Shown here in pieces: positions 62,489 to 64,000 of a stretch of DNA of 64,000 nucleotides (position 1 is its first letter; each line of letters starts with the position of its first letter). The notes beneath the pieces are model-generated. The model made no database searches. It was not told the origin of the DNA and saw nothing but the letters and a program-made list of their open reading frames with translations. The DNA lies in the NCBI RefSeq assembly GCF_000337835.1, contig NZ_AOLM01000027.1, positions 186,001 through 250,000 of the forward strand. Direction: 5' to 3'. The DNA is from Haloferax sulfurifontis ATCC BAA-897. Its GTDB lineage: Archaea; Halobacteriota; Halobacteria; Halobacteriales; Haloferacaceae. The position numbers were made by a program, and so were the translations under genes.

Positions 62489-63724
62489 ATGGTGACGAAA
62501 AACCCACAACAACCGGAGGTGAACATCGGACTCGTCGGTCACGTCGACCACGGAAAGACGACGCTCGTCCAAGCGTTGTCCGGCTCGTGGACGGACCAGC
62601 ACTCGGAGGAGATGAAGCGCGGTATCTCCATCCGACTGGGGTACGCCGACGCGACGTTCCGTCAGATTCCCGGCGCCGACGCGCCGGAGTGTTACACGGT
62701 CGAAGAAGAGACAGAAGACGGCGAGGAGACGGACGTACTCCGCACCGTCTCGTTCGTCGACGCGCCCGGCCACGAGACGCTCATGGCGACCATGCTCTCT
62801 GGTGCCGCCATCATGGACGGCGCCATCCTGCTCGTGAGCGCGACCGAGGACGTGCCGCAGGCCCAGACGGCCGAGCACCTGATGGCGCTCGATATCATCG
62901 GCATCGAGAACATCGTCATCGCGCAGAACAAGGTCGACCTCGTCGACCGCGAGCGCGCCCTCGACAACTACGAACAGATAAAGGAGTTCGTGGAGGGAAC
63001 GGTGGCCGAAGACGCGCCCATCGTCCCCATCAGCGCCCAACAGGAGGTCAACCTCGACCTCCTCATCGAGGCCATCGAGGAGGAGATTCCGACGCCCGAC
63101 CGCGACGAGACCGAAGACAGCCGGATGTTCGTCGCGCGCAGTTTCGACATCAACCGCCCGGGGACGACCTGGGACGGTCTCATGGGCGGCGTCGTCGGCG
63201 GTAGCGTCGTCGCCGGCAAACTCGAGGAGGGCGACGAACTCGAACTCCGCCCCGGCCGCGAGGTCGACGAGGAGGGCCAGACCGAGTGGCGCTCCATCAC
63301 GACCGAGGTCCGCTCGCTCCAGGCGGGCGGCAACATGGTCGACGAGGTCCGCCCCGGCGGGCTCTGCGGCGTCGGGACCGGTCTCGACCCGAGCTTCACG
63401 AAGGGCGACGCGCTCGCGGGGCAGGTCGCCGGCGAGCCCGGCACGCTCCCGCCGACGCGCGAGCAGTTCACTATGGACGTGGAGCTTCTCGACCGCGTCG
63501 TCGGCGGCGAGGAAGACGAGGGTATCGACGAGATATCCACCGGCGAGCCCCTGATGCTCACCGTCGGCACCGCGACCACGGTCGGCGCGGTGACGAGCGC
63601 GCGAAGCGGCGAGGCGGAAGTCTCGCTCAAGCGCCCCGTCTGCGCCGCCGAGGGAGCGAAGATAGCCATCAACCGCCGCGTGGGCGCTCGCTGGCGGCTC
63701 ATCGGTATCGGGACGCTCAAGTGA
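62489..63724 (+). CDS. Translation initiation factor 2 subunit gamma (aIF2 gamma)
   Basis: A 411-residue GTPase that carries Met-tRNAi to the small subunit. G1 is GHVDHGKTT (about 17-25), G3 DAPGH (about 92-96), G4 NKVD (about 150-153). An insertion with a zinc-like [11 protein letters not shown] (about 66-76) is in the usual place of the Cys knuckle, with only one Cys kept, so the zinc site is lost. Domain II and III signatures ([27 protein letters not shown], then [25 protein letters not shown]) follow. Length is normal for archaea. A PIN-domain gene starts right after it (2 bases). Confidence 0.96.
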   Translation: MVTKNPQQPEVNIGLVGHVDHGKTTLVQALSGSWTDQHSEEMKRGISIRLGYADATFRQIPGADAPECYTVEEETEDGEETDVLRTVSFVDAPGHETLMATMLSGAAIMDGAILLVSATEDVPQAQTAEHLMALDIIGIENIVIAQNKVDLVDRERALDNYEQIKEFVEGTVAEDAPIVPISAQQEVNLDLLIEAIEEEIPTPDRDETEDSRMFVARSFDINRPGTTWDGLMGGVVGGSVVAGKLEEGDELELRPGREVDEEGQTEWRSITTEVRSLQAGGNMVDEVRPGGLCGVGTGLDPSFTKGDALAGQVAGEPGTLPPTREQFTMDVELLDRVVGGEEDEGIDEISTGEPLMLTVGTATTVGAVTSARSGEAEVSLKRPVCAAEGAKIAINRRVGARWRLIGIGTLK

Positions 63725-63725
63725 C

Positions 63726-64000
63726 GTGACCGCCACCGTAGTCGTCATGGACACGAACGCGCACATGATGCCGGTCGAACTCGACGTCCGCGTGTTCGAC
63801 GAACTCGACCGGTTGCTCGCGGCCGACGCGGACCTCGTGGTCCCCACGGCCGTCCTCGACGAGCTGGAGAAGCTCTCGGCGGGCGGCGGGACCGAAGGCG
63901 TCGCGGCGAGCGTGGGCGCGGACCTGGCGACCCGGTGCCGGGCGGTCGAAACCGAGGAATCGTACGCCGACGACGCGGTCGTCGAACTCGCCGAATCGGG
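63726..64000 (+). CDS. PIN-domain protein, 5' part
   Basis: The first 91 codons of a PIN-domain nuclease-like protein, cut by the right edge. The frame from GTG 63726 gives VTATVVVMDTNAHMMPVELD; the Asp in VVMDTN (residue 9) is the first metal ligand. VVPTAVLDELEKLS contains the next acidic residue, and SYADDAVVELAES at the end holds the third region. It begins 2 bases after the aIF2 gamma stop; this pairing of a PIN gene with eIF2 gamma is common in archaea (established from memory). ATG at 63747 is a less likely start since it would remove the first strand. Confidence 0.84.
   Translation, partial: MTATVVVMDTNAHMMPVELDVRVFDELDRLLAADADLVVPTAVLDELEKLSAGGGTEGVAASVGADLATRCRAVETEESYADDAVVELAES

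Overview
The window is a 64 kb piece of a haloarchaeal chromosome, very probably Haloferax or a close relative. The proteins are strongly acidic, GC is high with a strong G/C preference at third codon positions, and the informational genes are archaeal (aIF5B/IF2, aIF2 gamma, SUI1, PAN, archaeal Tsr3 and NOG1). Several genes belong to families seen mainly in haloarchaea (HalOD1, Bat-type HTH regulators, DUF5809/5810/5811-like proteins, Tat lipoproteins with RR...LAGC signals). Many starts have a TATA-like box centred about 27 nt upstream, which points to leaderless transcripts. I found no rRNA, tRNA, CRISPR array, transposase or prophage gene. Most of it reads as core chromosome, with a more accessory, AT-punctuated stretch at about 51-57 kb.

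Layout. 1-6.1 kb: the 3' part of infB, small membrane proteins, a histidine kinase, pyruvoyl arginine decarboxylase, the proteasome-activating nucleotidase and a dUTPase-like enzyme. 6.3-15.3 kb: aconitase, RimI acetyltransferase, a 1078-aa Bat-type multi-sensor regulator, a HalOD1 protein, then an operon of DUF5810-like, DUF5809-like, Nudix and rhodanese genes, and SUI1. 15.4-22.2 kb: a minus-strand cluster, moxR - DUF58 - TgpA-type transglutaminase, followed by a membrane-anchored winged-helix protein and a secreted coiled-coil protein; it looks like a cell-surface maturation or sensing module. 22.4-26.9 kb: mutS-mutL. 27-33.8 kb: F420 genes (Mer-like oxidoreductase and CofE), a phosphodiesterase, a Nudix-eIF2B fusion, a DUF3179-like lipoprotein, a hydroxyacid dehydrogenase and EngB.

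33.9-44.3 kb: transcription regulators, 5-formyl-THF cyclo-ligase, a frameshifted DUF389 membrane protein, a SIMPL lipoprotein, NOG1, Tsr3, seryl-tRNA synthetase and an SLC13 carboxylate transporter. 44.4-51.4 kb: an MBL hydrolase, a long-chain acyl-CoA synthetase, a CPA-type antiporter with a TrkA-like tail and a thiolase. 51.5-56.6 kb: the assimilatory nitrate cluster, nitrate reductase (nasA) - MobA-like protein (nasC-like) - ferredoxin nitrite reductase (nasD), with AT-rich promoter regions carrying inverted repeats. 56.9-64 kb: an AAA ATPase with a His/Asp tail, lipoproteins, an MBL phosphodiesterase with small membrane proteins, a nuclease-like DUF5787 protein, aIF2 gamma and the start of a PIN-domain gene.

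Functionally the window joins translation initiation, protein turnover, mismatch repair, central carbon metabolism, nitrate assimilation and several signal-transduction proteins. The least explained items are the perfect tandem palindromes at 1190-1231, the transmembrane winged-helix protein in the moxR cluster, the Nudix-eIF2B fusion, the inverted repeats in the nitrate promoters, and the orphan thiolase tail at 50175-50202. Family names in this annotation come from reading the sequences, without database searches.
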